Assembly: GCF_000384035.1 (NCBI RefSeq)
Contig: NZ_KB913024.1
Span: 3,698,921 to 3,762,920 of the forward strand
Source of the DNA: Actinopolyspora mortivallis DSM 44261
GTDB lineage: Bacteria; Actinomycetota; Actinomycetes; Mycobacteriales; Pseudonocardiaceae
Direction of reading: 5' to 3'
DNA: 64,000 bases
Shown: piece after piece, positions 26,333 to 34,770 of the stretch
Position numbering within the stretch: the stretch's first letter is position 1
How the letters are laid out: the number at the start of each line of letters is the position of its first letter
The notes under the pieces: generated by a model
Told to the model about the DNA's origin: nothing
Database searches by the model: none
Seen by the model: the letters and a program-made list of their open reading frames with translations, nothing else
Translations under genes and position numbers: made by a program

Positions 26333-27160
26333 ATGGTCAGCATCGATGTGTGGAACGCAGCGGTCGACTTCCCGATCTTCGACGCGAAGTCGCGCTCGCT
26401 GAAGAAAACGGTCCTGGGCAAGACGGGAGGCAAGATCGGAACCGACAACAAGGTTCCGATCATCGAGGCGCTGCACGACATCAACCTCTCGCTGCGGCAC
26501 GGCCAACGCGTCGCCCTGGTCGGCCACAACGGGGCGGGCAAGTCCACCCTGCTGCGCCTGCTGTCCGGCATCTACGAGCCCACCAGGGGCAACGCGCGCA
26601 TCGAGGGCAAGGTCGCCCCGGTCTTCGACCTCGGCGTGGGCATGGACCCGGAGATCTCGGGGTTGGAGAACATCATCATCCGCGGGCTCTTCCTGGGCAT
26701 GAGCCGCAAGCAGATGGAGAAGCGCATCGACGACATCGCCGAGTTCTCCGAGCTGGGCCGCTACCTGGAGATGCCGCTGCGCACCTACTCCACCGGGATG
26801 CGGGTGCGGCTGGCGCTGGGCGTGGTCACCTCCATCGACCCGGAGATCCTGCTGCTGGACGAGGGCATCGGCGCCGTGGACAGCGAGTTCCTGGACAAGG
26901 CCAAGGGCAGGCTCACCGAGCTGGTGAAGCGCTCCGGACTGCTGGTGTTCGCCTCGCACTCCGACGAGTTCCTGGCCGAACTGTGCGACTCCGCCATCTG
27001 GATGGAGAAGGGCGGGATCAGGGAGCAGGGCTCACTGCGCGAGGTGCTGACCCACTACAAGGGCAAGGACCCCTTCGAGAACCTCAGCCCCAAGGCGTTG
27101 GAACGGATGCGGCAGAGCGAGTCCGACCGAGCCGCGACCATCGGAAGCAACGAGACCTGA
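26333..27160 (+). CDS. wzt: galactan export ABC transporter ATPase (Wzt-like)
   Basis: A 275-residue ATPase of the polysaccharide export class: Walker A GHNGAGKST (residues 64-72), ENIIIRGLFLGMSRKQMEKRIDDI, signature region YSTGMRVRLALGVV, Walker B EILLLDEG and a switch His in FASHSDE. It lacks the C-terminal sugar-binding domain of O-antigen Wzt proteins, as in the mycobacterial protein. Fifteen bases separate it from wzm, and its stop overlaps the glfT1 start, so all three are one operon. Confidence 0.94.
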   Translation: MVSIDVWNAAVDFPIFDAKSRSLKKTVLGKTGGKIGTDNKVPIIEALHDINLSLRHGQRVALVGHNGAGKSTLLRLLSGIYEPTRGNARIEGKVAPVFDLGVGMDPEISGLENIIIRGLFLGMSRKQMEKRIDDIAEFSELGRYLEMPLRTYSTGMRVRLALGVVTSIDPEILLLDEGIGAVDSEFLDKAKGRLTELVKRSGLLVFASHSDEFLAELCDSAIWMEKGGIREQGSLREVLTHYKGKDPFENLSPKALERMRQSESDRAATIGSNET

Positions 27161-28089
27161 TGACAGCACCCGAACAGTCCGCCCCGCTGCCCTCCGGGGC
27201 GGTCGTGGCCGTGATCGTCACCCGCAACCGCAGGGAGTCGCTGGCCGAGTCCCTGAAGGTGCTCGCCAACCAGACCCGGGTGCCCGACCACCTGGTCGTG
27301 GTGGACAACGGGCCGGAGGAGCCCGCCGCCGAGACGGTCGAGCGGTGCCCGGTGCCGTCCACCTACCTGCCCTCCCGGCGGAACCTCGGCGGAGCCGGGG
27401 GTTTCGCGCTCGGGATGATGCACGCGCTGGCCCTGGGGGCCGAGTGGGTGTGGCTCGGCGACGACGACGGACGCCCGGCCGACGAGCACGCCCTGCGCAC
27501 CCTGCTGGAGGAGGCCGAGGACCGGGGGCTGGCCGCCGTCTCGCCGGTGGTGGTCGACATCGACCGTCCCCACCGGCTGGCCTTCCCGCTGCGGCGCGGG
27601 CTGAGCTGGAAACGCCGCCCCGAGGAACTGCGTGGACAGGGCTCCGAGCGGGACTTCCTGCCCGGCATCGCCTCGCTGTTCAACGGCGCGCTGTTCCGGG
27701 CCGGCACGCTGGACGTGGTGGGGGTGCCCGACTACCGGCTGTTCGTCCGCGGCGACGAGGTGGAGGTCCACCGCAGGCTGGTGCGTTCGGGGCTGCCGTT
27801 CGGCACGACGCTGCGCACCCGCTTCCTGCACCCCGACGGGTCGGCGGAGTTCAAACCGATGCTGGGCGGCAGGTTCCACGCCCAGGACCCCGAGAACCCC
27901 ACCAAGCGCTACTACACCTACCGCAACCGCGGCTACCTGCTGTCCCAGCCGGGAATGCGGCTCATCGGCACTCTGGAGATCGTCCGTTTCGGACTCTACT
28001 TCGTGGGGCAGCGCCGCAGCCCGCGCACCTTCCTGGAGTGGCTGCGGCTGCTCCGGCAGGGACGGCGCGAGCACTTCTACCGCCGTTGA
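27160..28089 (+). CDS. glfT1: galactofuranosyltransferase GlfT1
   Basis: A GT2 enzyme that adds the first galactofuranose units to the rhamnosyl linker on decaprenyl-diphosphate. The 309-residue product has AVIVTRNRRESLAESLKVLANQT, LVVVDNGPEEP, RRNLGGAGGFALGM, and the metal-binding GDDD in WVWLGDDDGRP; LFVRGDEVEVHRRL is the catalytic-acid region. ATG overlaps the wzt stop (TGATGA). The C-terminal basic region (RRSPRTFLEWLRLLRQGRR) may contact the membrane. A 16-bp terminator follows. Confidence 0.93.
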   Translation: MTAPEQSAPLPSGAVVAVIVTRNRRESLAESLKVLANQTRVPDHLVVVDNGPEEPAAETVERCPVPSTYLPSRRNLGGAGGFALGMMHALALGAEWVWLGDDDGRPADEHALRTLLEEAEDRGLAAVSPVVVDIDRPHRLAFPLRRGLSWKRRPEELRGQGSERDFLPGIASLFNGALFRAGTLDVVGVPDYRLFVRGDEVEVHRRLVRSGLPFGTTLRTRFLHPDGSAEFKPMLGGRFHAQDPENPTKRYYTYRNRGYLLSQPGMRLIGTLEIVRFGLYFVGQRRSPRTFLEWLRLLRQGRREHFYRR

Positions 28090-28093
28090 GGGG

Positions 28094-28133
28094 CGTCTCC
28101 GCCCGGCCGTTGTCCCTCGGCCGGGCGGAGACG
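28094..28133 (+). terminator. terminator of the wzm-wzt-glfT1 operon
   Basis: A perfect 16-bp stem (CGTCTCCGCCCGGCCG with its complement) around an 8-base loop begins 5 bases after the glfT1 stop. No T-run. Confidence 0.88.
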
Positions 28134-28298
28134 ACTCGAACGGTCACACCGGACGTTCGGTGCGGCGCCGACGAAACGGAAACGCACCGCATCGCCCGAA
28201 GGAGTGAAACTCCAGTTCAGTGCACCCGCCCCGTGTCGCCTCCCACACCGGCCAGTACCGAGGATCAGTGCGCCTGAACGGGATACTATTCTCCACAC

Positions 28299-31200
28299 GT
28301 GCTTAACGTCGGGCGGGAAGAAGACGAGCGACCGGATCCGGGGGAGCAACCCGACAACCCCTCCGGGCGTGGCGAAGCGTCGAACACCAGACGGGCGAAG
28401 CGCCTCCGTGTGATCGCCGCCGTGCTGGGCGTCGTCGGCACGATCCTGTCGTTGTCGGTGCCGTTCCTGCCCGTGCGACACGACATCACGCAGCTGCGCT
28501 GGCCCACCGCGCAGGGCACCGAGCCGGTCTCGGCGCCGCTGGTGATCTACTCACCGGTGGACCTGGAGTTCACCGCCTCGTGCGCGGCGGTGCGGAGCCT
28601 GGACGAGCGGACCGAGAACGCGGCCACCCTGCTCAGCACCAACGCCCCCTCGGCCGAGTACGGCAACCTCACCGGGATGGTGCTGCGGGTGGACGACGGC
28701 AGGCTGACCCTGTTGTCCAAGGGCCGCCAGCTCGGAACCACGCCCCTGCCGAGCGGCGACTGCACCCTGTCCGTCTCCTCCGACGCCTCGCGCACCGTGG
28801 CCGAGGTGGGGGACCAGACGCTGGCCAGTGTGCGGGGCGAGGACCGGCGCCCCCAGCTCACCGGGATCTTCTCCCAGCTCGACGACCAGCTGGACCCGAT
28901 GACCGACGTCTCCTTCCGGGCCCAGGTGGACACCCGCTGGTCCACCGCCATCACGGCGTTCAAGCTCACGGTCATCGTCCTGGCGGCCCTGTGCTTCGTC
29001 GGCTGTGCGGTCGTGCTGCGCCGACTCGACCGGCGTGCTGGGCGCAGAGCCCCCCGGTTGGTCCCCGCCGGCTGGTGGAAACCGACCTGGCGGGACGCCT
29101 CGGTCATCATCGCCCTGGTGATCTGGTGGCTCATCGGTGCGATGACCTCCGATGACGGCTACATCCTCTCCATCGCCCGGTCCAGGGACGGGGCGGGCTA
29201 CATCAGCAACTACTACCGCTGGTTCGGCGCCCCCGAATCCCCCTTCGGGTGGTTCTACGAGCTCTACTCGCAGTGGGTCCAGGTGTCCACCGCCACCCCG
29301 TGGGTGCGTCTGCCCGCCCTGCTGATGGGCATCGTCAGCTGGCTGCTGATCAGCCGCGAGATCCTGCCCCGGCTGGGACAGCAGGTACGGCGCAGCCGCG
29401 CGGCGGGTTGGGCCGCCGCCGCGGTGTTCCTCGCCTTCTGGCTGCCGTACAACAACGGGCTGCGCCCCGAGCCCGTGGTGGTGCTCTTCTCCCTGCTGGC
29501 CCTGGCCGCCGTGGAACGCTCCGTGGCCACGAGGAGGCTGCTGCCCGCCGCGCTGGGACTGTTCGGCGCGGCCCTGGCACTGGGGGCGAACCCGCACGGG
29601 CTCATCGCGGTGCTGCCCTACGTGGTGGCACTGAAGCCGCTGCTGCGGCTGGTGCGCCAGCGGATCAGGGAGTTCGGCTGGCTGCCGGTGCTGGCTCCGA
29701 TCTCGACCTGTGGTTTCTTCATCCTCAACATCGTCTACTGGGACCAGACCTGGCAGTCGGTGATCGAGTCGACCCAGCTGCGCGGCGAGATCGGGCCGAG
29801 CCTGAGCTGGTACCAGGAGCTGAGTCGCTACTCACTGCTGTTCAGCGCCTCGGCCGACGGCTCGCTCACCCGGCGCTTCCCGGTGCTGCTGGTGATCCTG
29901 TGCCTGGTCACCTGCGCCGTGGTGCTGCTGCGGCGCGGACGCATCCGCGGAGCCGCGCTGGGCCCGAGCCGCAGGCTGCTCGGGCTCACGGCACTGTCGT
30001 TCTTCGTGCTCATGCTCACCCCCACCAAGTGGACCCACCACTTCGGCGTGTTCGCCGCCGTCGGGGGTGCGCTGGCGGCGCTCACCGCGCTGGCCACCAG
30101 CAGCACGGTGCTGCGTTCCCGCCGCAACCGGGCGGCCTTCTTCGCCGGGCTGATGCTGATCTGCGCGTTCGCGGCCACCGGCCCGAACGCCTGGTGGTAC
30201 GTCTCCGGCTGGGGAGTTCCCTGGTACGACAAGCCACCCTCGCTGGCGGGCTACGACGCCAGCACGGCGCTGCTGGTGGTCGCCGGGATCGCCCTGGTGG
30301 TGGCCTTCATCGAGCACCTGCGCATCGACGAGCACCGGCCCCACGTGACCAACCCGCCGAAGCTGGACCGCAACGGCCGCACCGGCCTCGAACGCCGCAG
30401 CCGGGCGCTGCGGCTGGGCACCGCCCCGCTGTCGGTGATCTGCGCGCTGCTGGTCATCGGCGAGGTGGCCATCTTCGGCAAGGTCATCGAGGAGCAGTGG
30501 GGCAGCTACAGCCTCAGCTGGGACTCGGTCCGCCAGCTCGCCGGACGCAGCTGCGGTCTCTCGGACTACGTCTACGTGGAACAGAACCCGCTGGAGGGCA
30601 TGTTGTCCGTCGCTGGGCAGCAGCCCCGTGCTCCCGAACCGGACCTGGAGGTACCCGACCGGCTCGAGGACCGGGAGACCCCGGAGGAGTACCTCGGGGC
30701 GAAGATGGAGGGCTACCGGCACAACGGACTCCCGCCCGGGGACGGCAGCGACCAGTTCGAACGCGACTGGCAGCCCCCCTACGGCCTGGGCACCGACAAG
30801 GCACCGGTGTGGGGCAGCTACGACGAACGCCACCTCGGAACCGGCGAACTGCGCACCCAGTGGTACGACCTGCCCGACCGTGCCCGCGACGGCGAGGTGC
30901 CGCTCGTGCTCGCCCTGGCGGGCAAGGTGAGCGGAGCGAACAGCCTGTTCGTCGAGTTCGGCAAACAGACCGAGGACGGCTTCGAGATCACCGACCGCCG
31001 ACCCGTGGTCACCAGCCCCACCCTCAAGTGGCGGGACGCGCGGATCAGTGTCGACGGCAAGGCCGGCGACGCCGAACAGGTCCGCGTGATCGCCGTGGAC
31101 CAGGCCCTGGGCGAGGACGGCTGGCTGGCGGTGAGCGCGCCGCGCGCCCCACGCCTGACGAACATGACCGAGTTCATCGGCGACGCCCCGACCTTCGTGG

Positions 31201-31661
31201 AGTGGACGGCCGCCTTCCAGCATCCCTGCCTGCGACTGCCGGAGATCAGTCACGGGGTGGCCGAGGTGCCCCGTTTCCGGGTGTCGGCGGGCGGTGCGCT
31301 GCGCTCGGTCGGGCAGGGCTGGTCCTCCCCCGACGCGGCGGGGCCGTTCGGCTGGATGAGCCTGACGACCAGCATGCGGGAGCTGCCGACCTATCTGCGG
31401 GGGGACATGCAACGGGACTGGGGAACCCTCTACGCGGTGGACCCCTACGCCCCGGAGGCACTTCCCGCGCAGGCGGCCATGCGGATCGAGCGGCAGACCC
31501 ACTGGGGCACCTGGAGTCCGGGGCCGGTGAGCAGGCCGGTGCAGCTGCCCGGCGACGTGCCCAGCTCCGACAACAGGGACACGTCCCGGCAGAGCTCGAA
31601 CGGCGACGACATCGGGTTCCGGGACGGGAAGAAGTACCAGCGCGGAGCCGGTGACCAGTAG
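28299..31661 (+). CDS. arabinosyltransferase, Emb family (first paralogue)
   Basis: A 1120-residue GT-C enzyme that uses decaprenyl-phospho-arabinose to extend arabinan outside the membrane. It has an N-terminal helix (VIAAVLGVVGTILSLSVPFLPV), a periplasmic jelly-roll region, the catalytic loop MTSDDGYILSIARSRDG followed by GYISNYYRWFGAPESPFGW, about a dozen helices including a TPTKWTHHFGVFA segment, and the C-terminal carbohydrate-binding domain. The residue aligned with EmbB Met306 is Ile. The GTG start lies 9 bases after a TACTAT box with no ribosome site, so the message may be leaderless. Which Mtb Emb it matches best cannot be settled by eye. Confidence 0.95.
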   Translation: MLNVGREEDERPDPGEQPDNPSGRGEASNTRRAKRLRVIAAVLGVVGTILSLSVPFLPVRHDITQLRWPTAQGTEPVSAPLVIYSPVDLEFTASCAAVRSLDERTENAATLLSTNAPSAEYGNLTGMVLRVDDGRLTLLSKGRQLGTTPLPSGDCTLSVSSDASRTVAEVGDQTLASVRGEDRRPQLTGIFSQLDDQLDPMTDVSFRAQVDTRWSTAITAFKLTVIVLAALCFVGCAVVLRRLDRRAGRRAPRLVPAGWWKPTWRDASVIIALVIWWLIGAMTSDDGYILSIARSRDGAGYISNYYRWFGAPESPFGWFYELYSQWVQVSTATPWVRLPALLMGIVSWLLISREILPRLGQQVRRSRAAGWAAAAVFLAFWLPYNNGLRPEPVVVLFSLLALAAVERSVATRRLLPAALGLFGAALALGANPHGLIAVLPYVVALKPLLRLVRQRIREFGWLPVLAPISTCGFFILNIVYWDQTWQSVIESTQLRGEIGPSLSWYQELSRYSLLFSASADGSLTRRFPVLLVILCLVTCAVVLLRRGRIRGAALGPSRRLLGLTALSFFVLMLTPTKWTHHFGVFAAVGGALAALTALATSSTVLRSRRNRAAFFAGLMLICAFAATGPNAWWYVSGWGVPWYDKPPSLAGYDASTALLVVAGIALVVAFIEHLRIDEHRPHVTNPPKLDRNGRTGLERRSRALRLGTAPLSVICALLVIGEVAIFGKVIEEQWGSYSLSWDSVRQLAGRSCGLSDYVYVEQNPLEGMLSVAGQQPRAPEPDLEVPDRLEDRETPEEYLGAKMEGYRHNGLPPGDGSDQFERDWQPPYGLGTDKAPVWGSYDERHLGTGELRTQWYDLPDRARDGEVPLVLALAGKVSGANSLFVEFGKQTEDGFEITDRRPVVTSPTLKWRDARISVDGKAGDAEQVRVIAVDQALGEDGWLAVSAPRAPRLTNMTEFIGDAPTFVEWTAAFQHPCLRLPEISHGVAEVPRFRVSAGGALRSVGQGWSSPDAAGPFGWMSLTTSMRELPTYLRGDMQRDWGTLYAVDPYAPEALPAQAAMRIERQTHWGTWSPGPVSRPVQLPGDVPSSDNRDTSRQSSNGDDIGFRDGKKYQRGAGDQ

Positions 31662-31671
31662 GTGCCCGCAC

Positions 31672-31718
31672 CACCCGCCCGGTCGTCACCCGGAAACCCC
31701 GGGGCAGCCGGGCGGGTG
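31672..31718. terminator. hairpin between convergent emb and gtrA
   Basis: CACCCGCCCGG and CCGGGCGGGTG form an 11-bp stem with a 25-base loop just past the emb stop. Confidence 0.65.
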
Positions 31719-31804
31719 TCCGGCCGGAAGCCGGTTTCCCCACGGGGTGGATCCTCGTCGACCGGCGCGGTTCCGGAAACCCGCTCACCCGGGGAAGTCG
31801 GGGT

Positions 31805-32254
31805 TCACTCCCGGAAGACCACCCAGCGCAGCATCACGAAGTTGATCCCGGTGCCGAGTGCCTGTCCGGCGAGCCAGCACAGCGACCACCGGAGCTGCTC
31901 ACCGAACCCGAACCCGAACTCGGGCAGGGAGACGAACAGCAGCTGGTTGGTGCCGATGTTGACGAAGAAGGTGATGACGTAGACCACCACGAAGGCCCCG
32001 GCCTTGGCCTTGGTGTTGCCGGTGTTGGCCCCGGCGAAGGTGAGTCTTCGGTTGGCCACGTAGGAGGCGGAGGTCCCGAGCACGAAGGCCAGTGACCGGG
32101 CCAGCCAGTTCGGCAGCTCCAGGGACAGCAGCGTCATGTACGAGCCGTAGTCGAGCAACGCGCAGACGGCGCCGATGAGTCCGAAACGGACCAGTTGGTT
32201 GACGATCCCCAGTTTCTTCACCTCGGGTTCGGCGGTGCTCTCGGCCACGGCCAC
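31805..32254 (-). CDS. gtrA: GtrA family membrane protein (Rv3789-like)
   Basis: A 149-residue four-helix membrane protein: [66 protein letters not shown] and a last helix before [11 protein letters not shown]. GtrA proteins flip or help move polyprenyl-phosphate sugars; the mycobacterial homologue next to dprE1 has been linked to arabinan synthesis. It is transcribed away from dprE1 with about 270 bases between them and converges on emb. Confidence 0.93.
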   Translation of the reverse strand: MAVAESTAEPEVKKLGIVNQLVRFGLIGAVCALLDYGSYMTLLSLELPNWLARSLAFVLGTSASYVANRRLTFAGANTGNTKAKAGAFVVVYVITFFVNIGTNQLLFVSLPEFGFGFGEQLRWSLCWLAGQALGTGINFVMLRWVVFRE

Positions 32255-32512
32255 CAGTTCACCTCAGCTGTCGACGACATCGCGCGGGTTCCCCGACGGG
32301 CGGCGCGGGGGACCGCGCACGACACCCGCCTCCCCCGGTTTCCCGGCGAGTGTAGTCGCCCTCGGCCTCCGGCACCGACGTGTCCTCGACACACCGCCCG
32401 CCACGGCACGGCCGCGGGGCGTGTTCCCGGCAGCGCACAGCGGGTCGGTCACCCGGTGCGACGGGCGCGACCCGCCGCGGTCACCCGGCGGGTCGGTGCG
32501 GTGTCGCGTCGA

Positions 32513-32518
32513 TAGACT
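32513..32518 (+). promoter_or_regulatory. -10 box of a probable leaderless dprE1 promoter
   Basis: TAGACT ends 7 bases before the GTG start of dprE1, so transcription would begin at or within a base or two of the start codon. No ribosome-binding sequence precedes the GTG and no good -35 box was seen. Confidence 0.5.
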
Positions 32519-32525
32519 CCCTCCA

Positions 32526-33893
32526 GTGGGATCGGTGAACAACGAGCACAAGAGGCTGAGCGGTTGGGGGCGCACCGCGCCCACCACGGCCCGCGTCGTC
32601 AGCACACCGGACGTCGAGGCCATCGCCCGCGCGGTGCGCGAGGCCGGTGAGCGCGGAGTGATCGCGCGTGGCCTGGGGCGCAGCTACGGGGACCCCGCGC
32701 AGAACGCGGGCGGCACCGTCGTCGACATGACCGCGCTCAACCGGATCCACTCCATCGACGCGGACAGCGGCGTGGTGGACACCGACGCGGGAGTCGACCT
32801 GGACCGGCTGATGCGCGCGGCCCTGCCCTTCGGGCTGTGGGTACCGGTGCTGCCGGGCACCCGCCAGGTCACCGTGGGTGGGGCGATCGGTTCGGACATC
32901 CACGGCAAGAACCACCACTCGCACGGATCCTTCGGCAGCCACGTGCTCTCGCTGGACCTGCTGACCGCCGACGGCGAGGTGCGCACGCTCACCCCGGACG
33001 GCGAGTCCTCCGAGCTGTTCTGGGCCACGGTCGGCGGCATGGGGCTGACCGGGATCGTGGTCCGCGCGCGGATCGCGATGAAGCACACCGAGTCGGCGTA
33101 CTTCATCGCGGACTACGACCGCACGGCCGATCTCGACGAGACGTTGGAGCTGTTCGGCAACGGCTCGGACGAGTCCTACGACTACTCGATGGCCTGGTTC
33201 GACGCGATCTCCAGCGGACCGAAGCTGGGCCGGGCCGTGTTCTCGCGGGGCTCGCTGGCCCGCCTCGACCAGCTTCCGAAGAAGTTACGGGCCAACCCGT
33301 TGAAGTTCGACGCCCCGCAGCTGCTGACCTTCCCGGACGTCTTCCCCAACGGGTTGGCCAACAGGTTCACGTTCAGCACCCTGGGCGAGATCTGGTACCG
33401 CAAGGCCCCCAGGAAGGGGCGCGGACTGGTCCAGAACCTGACGAGCTTCTACCACCCGCTGGACATGTTCGGCGAGTGGAACCGAGCCTACGGGTCGAGG
33501 GGATTCCTGCAGTACCAGTTCATCGTCCCGTTCGACGCCGAGGACGAGCTGCGCCGGATCATGCGGCTGATCGCCCGCTCCGGGCACGTCTCCTTCCTCA
33601 ACGTGCTCAAACGCATGGGGGAGGGAAACCGGGCCCCGCTGTCCTTCCCCACGCCGGGCTGGACGATCACCGTGGACTTCCCCATCAGGCCGGGGCTGCA
33701 CGCGCTCTGCGACCAGCTCGACGAGATCGTGCTCGGGGTCGGCGGCAGGCTGTACTTCGCCAAGGAGTCCCGCACCACCCCCGAGATGATCGAACGCATG
33801 TACCCGCGCATCGACGAGTGGCGCCGGACACGCGCCGCCGTCGACCCCGAAGGAATCTTCCGTTCCGACCTGGCCAGGAGGCTGAACCTGTGA
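32526..33893 (+). CDS. dprE1: decaprenylphosphoryl-beta-D-ribose 2'-oxidase
   Basis: The FAD enzyme that oxidises decaprenyl-phospho-ribose at C2', the first half of the epimerisation giving the arabinose donor. The 455-residue product has [11 protein letters not shown], the FAD site [18 protein letters not shown] and [19 protein letters not shown] (conserved His), and the Lys of YFAKESRTT. The position equal to Cys387 of the M. tuberculosis enzyme, in GWNICVDFPI, is Thr here ([10 protein letters not shown]). The GTG at the start of a likely leaderless message was chosen; another GTG lies three codons on. It overlaps dprE2 by four bases. Confidence 0.97.
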   Translation: MGSVNNEHKRLSGWGRTAPTTARVVSTPDVEAIARAVREAGERGVIARGLGRSYGDPAQNAGGTVVDMTALNRIHSIDADSGVVDTDAGVDLDRLMRAALPFGLWVPVLPGTRQVTVGGAIGSDIHGKNHHSHGSFGSHVLSLDLLTADGEVRTLTPDGESSELFWATVGGMGLTGIVVRARIAMKHTESAYFIADYDRTADLDETLELFGNGSDESYDYSMAWFDAISSGPKLGRAVFSRGSLARLDQLPKKLRANPLKFDAPQLLTFPDVFPNGLANRFTFSTLGEIWYRKAPRKGRGLVQNLTSFYHPLDMFGEWNRAYGSRGFLQYQFIVPFDAEDELRRIMRLIARSGHVSFLNVLKRMGEGNRAPLSFPTPGWTITVDFPIRPGLHALCDQLDEIVLGVGGRLYFAKESRTTPEMIERMYPRIDEWRRTRAAVDPEGIFRSDLARRLNL

Positions 33894-34645
33894 TCGACGC
33901 GGTTGGCAACCCCCAGTCCCTGCTGCTGCTCGGCGGCACCTCGGACATCGCGCTGGCCACGGCCGAGCAGTACGCCCGGCAGCGCCCGCTGCGCGTCGTG
34001 CTGGCCGCCCGCCCCTCCGAACGGTTGGAGCGGGCCGCCGAACGGCTGCGGGAGACCGGCAGCACGGTGACCACCGTCGCGTTCGACGCGCGCGATCCCG
34101 ACACCCACGCCGAGGCGCTGGACAAGGCCTTCGCCGACGGGGACATCGACGTCGCCCTCGTGGCCTTCGGTGTGCTCGGCGACCAGGAGCGGCTGTGGAC
34201 CGACGTGGACGCGGCCCGGGAGATGGCCGAGATCAACTACGTGGCCCCGGTGACCGTGGGGGTGCTGCTGGCCCAGCGGATGCGCAGGCAGGGGCACGGC
34301 CACATCGTGGCGCTGTCCTCCGTGGCGGGTGAGCGGGTGCGGCGTTCCAACTTCGCCTACGGCTCGTCCAAGGCGGGGATGGACGGGTTCTACACGGGGC
34401 TGACCGAGGCGCTGCGCCCATCGGGCGTGAAGGTCACCGTGGTGCGTCCCGGGCACGTGACCTCGAAGATGACCGAGGGGCTGAAGGAGGCCCCGCTGGC
34501 CCAGAGCCCCGAGCAGGTCGCCCGGATCATCGTCGACTCCGTGCGCAAGGGCAAGGAACTGGTGTGGGCCCCGGCCCAGTTCCGCTACGTGATGAGCGTG
34601 CTGCGGCACCTGCCGCGCGCGGTGTTCCGCAGACTCCCCTTCTGA
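33890..34645 (+). CDS. dprE2: decaprenylphosphoryl-2-keto-ribose reductase
   Basis: A 251-residue short-chain dehydrogenase that completes the epimerisation by NADH reduction of the 2'-keto intermediate. It has [19 protein letters not shown] (cofactor loop), [11 protein letters not shown], the catalytic Ser in [25 protein letters not shown] (Tyr-x-x-x-Lys), and a C-terminal region that should face the membrane and DprE1. The GTG start overlaps the dprE1 stop (GTGA), so the two are translated together. Confidence 0.96.
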   Translation: MIDAVGNPQSLLLLGGTSDIALATAEQYARQRPLRVVLAARPSERLERAAERLRETGSTVTTVAFDARDPDTHAEALDKAFADGDIDVALVAFGVLGDQERLWTDVDAAREMAEINYVAPVTVGVLLAQRMRRQGHGHIVALSSVAGERVRRSNFAYGSSKAGMDGFYTGLTEALRPSGVKVTVVRPGHVTSKMTEGLKEAPLAQSPEQVARIIVDSVRKGKELVWAPAQFRYVMSVLRHLPRAVFRRLPF

Positions 34646-34770
34646 AGCCGCCCCGGGCGGTACCGGGAAACCCCGCCCCGGGCGGGCGACACCACCCGAC
34701 AACCTCGCCAGGATCGTGACCGGGCCCCGCGGCGCGGTCGACGAACCGGCCGGCCGGAAGACCACTGGGC

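Noticed and set aside
29249..31654. An 801-codon plus-strand frame inside the first emb gene
   Set aside because: It is a second-frame shadow of the emb coding sequence, Arg/Gly/Ala-rich with no helices.
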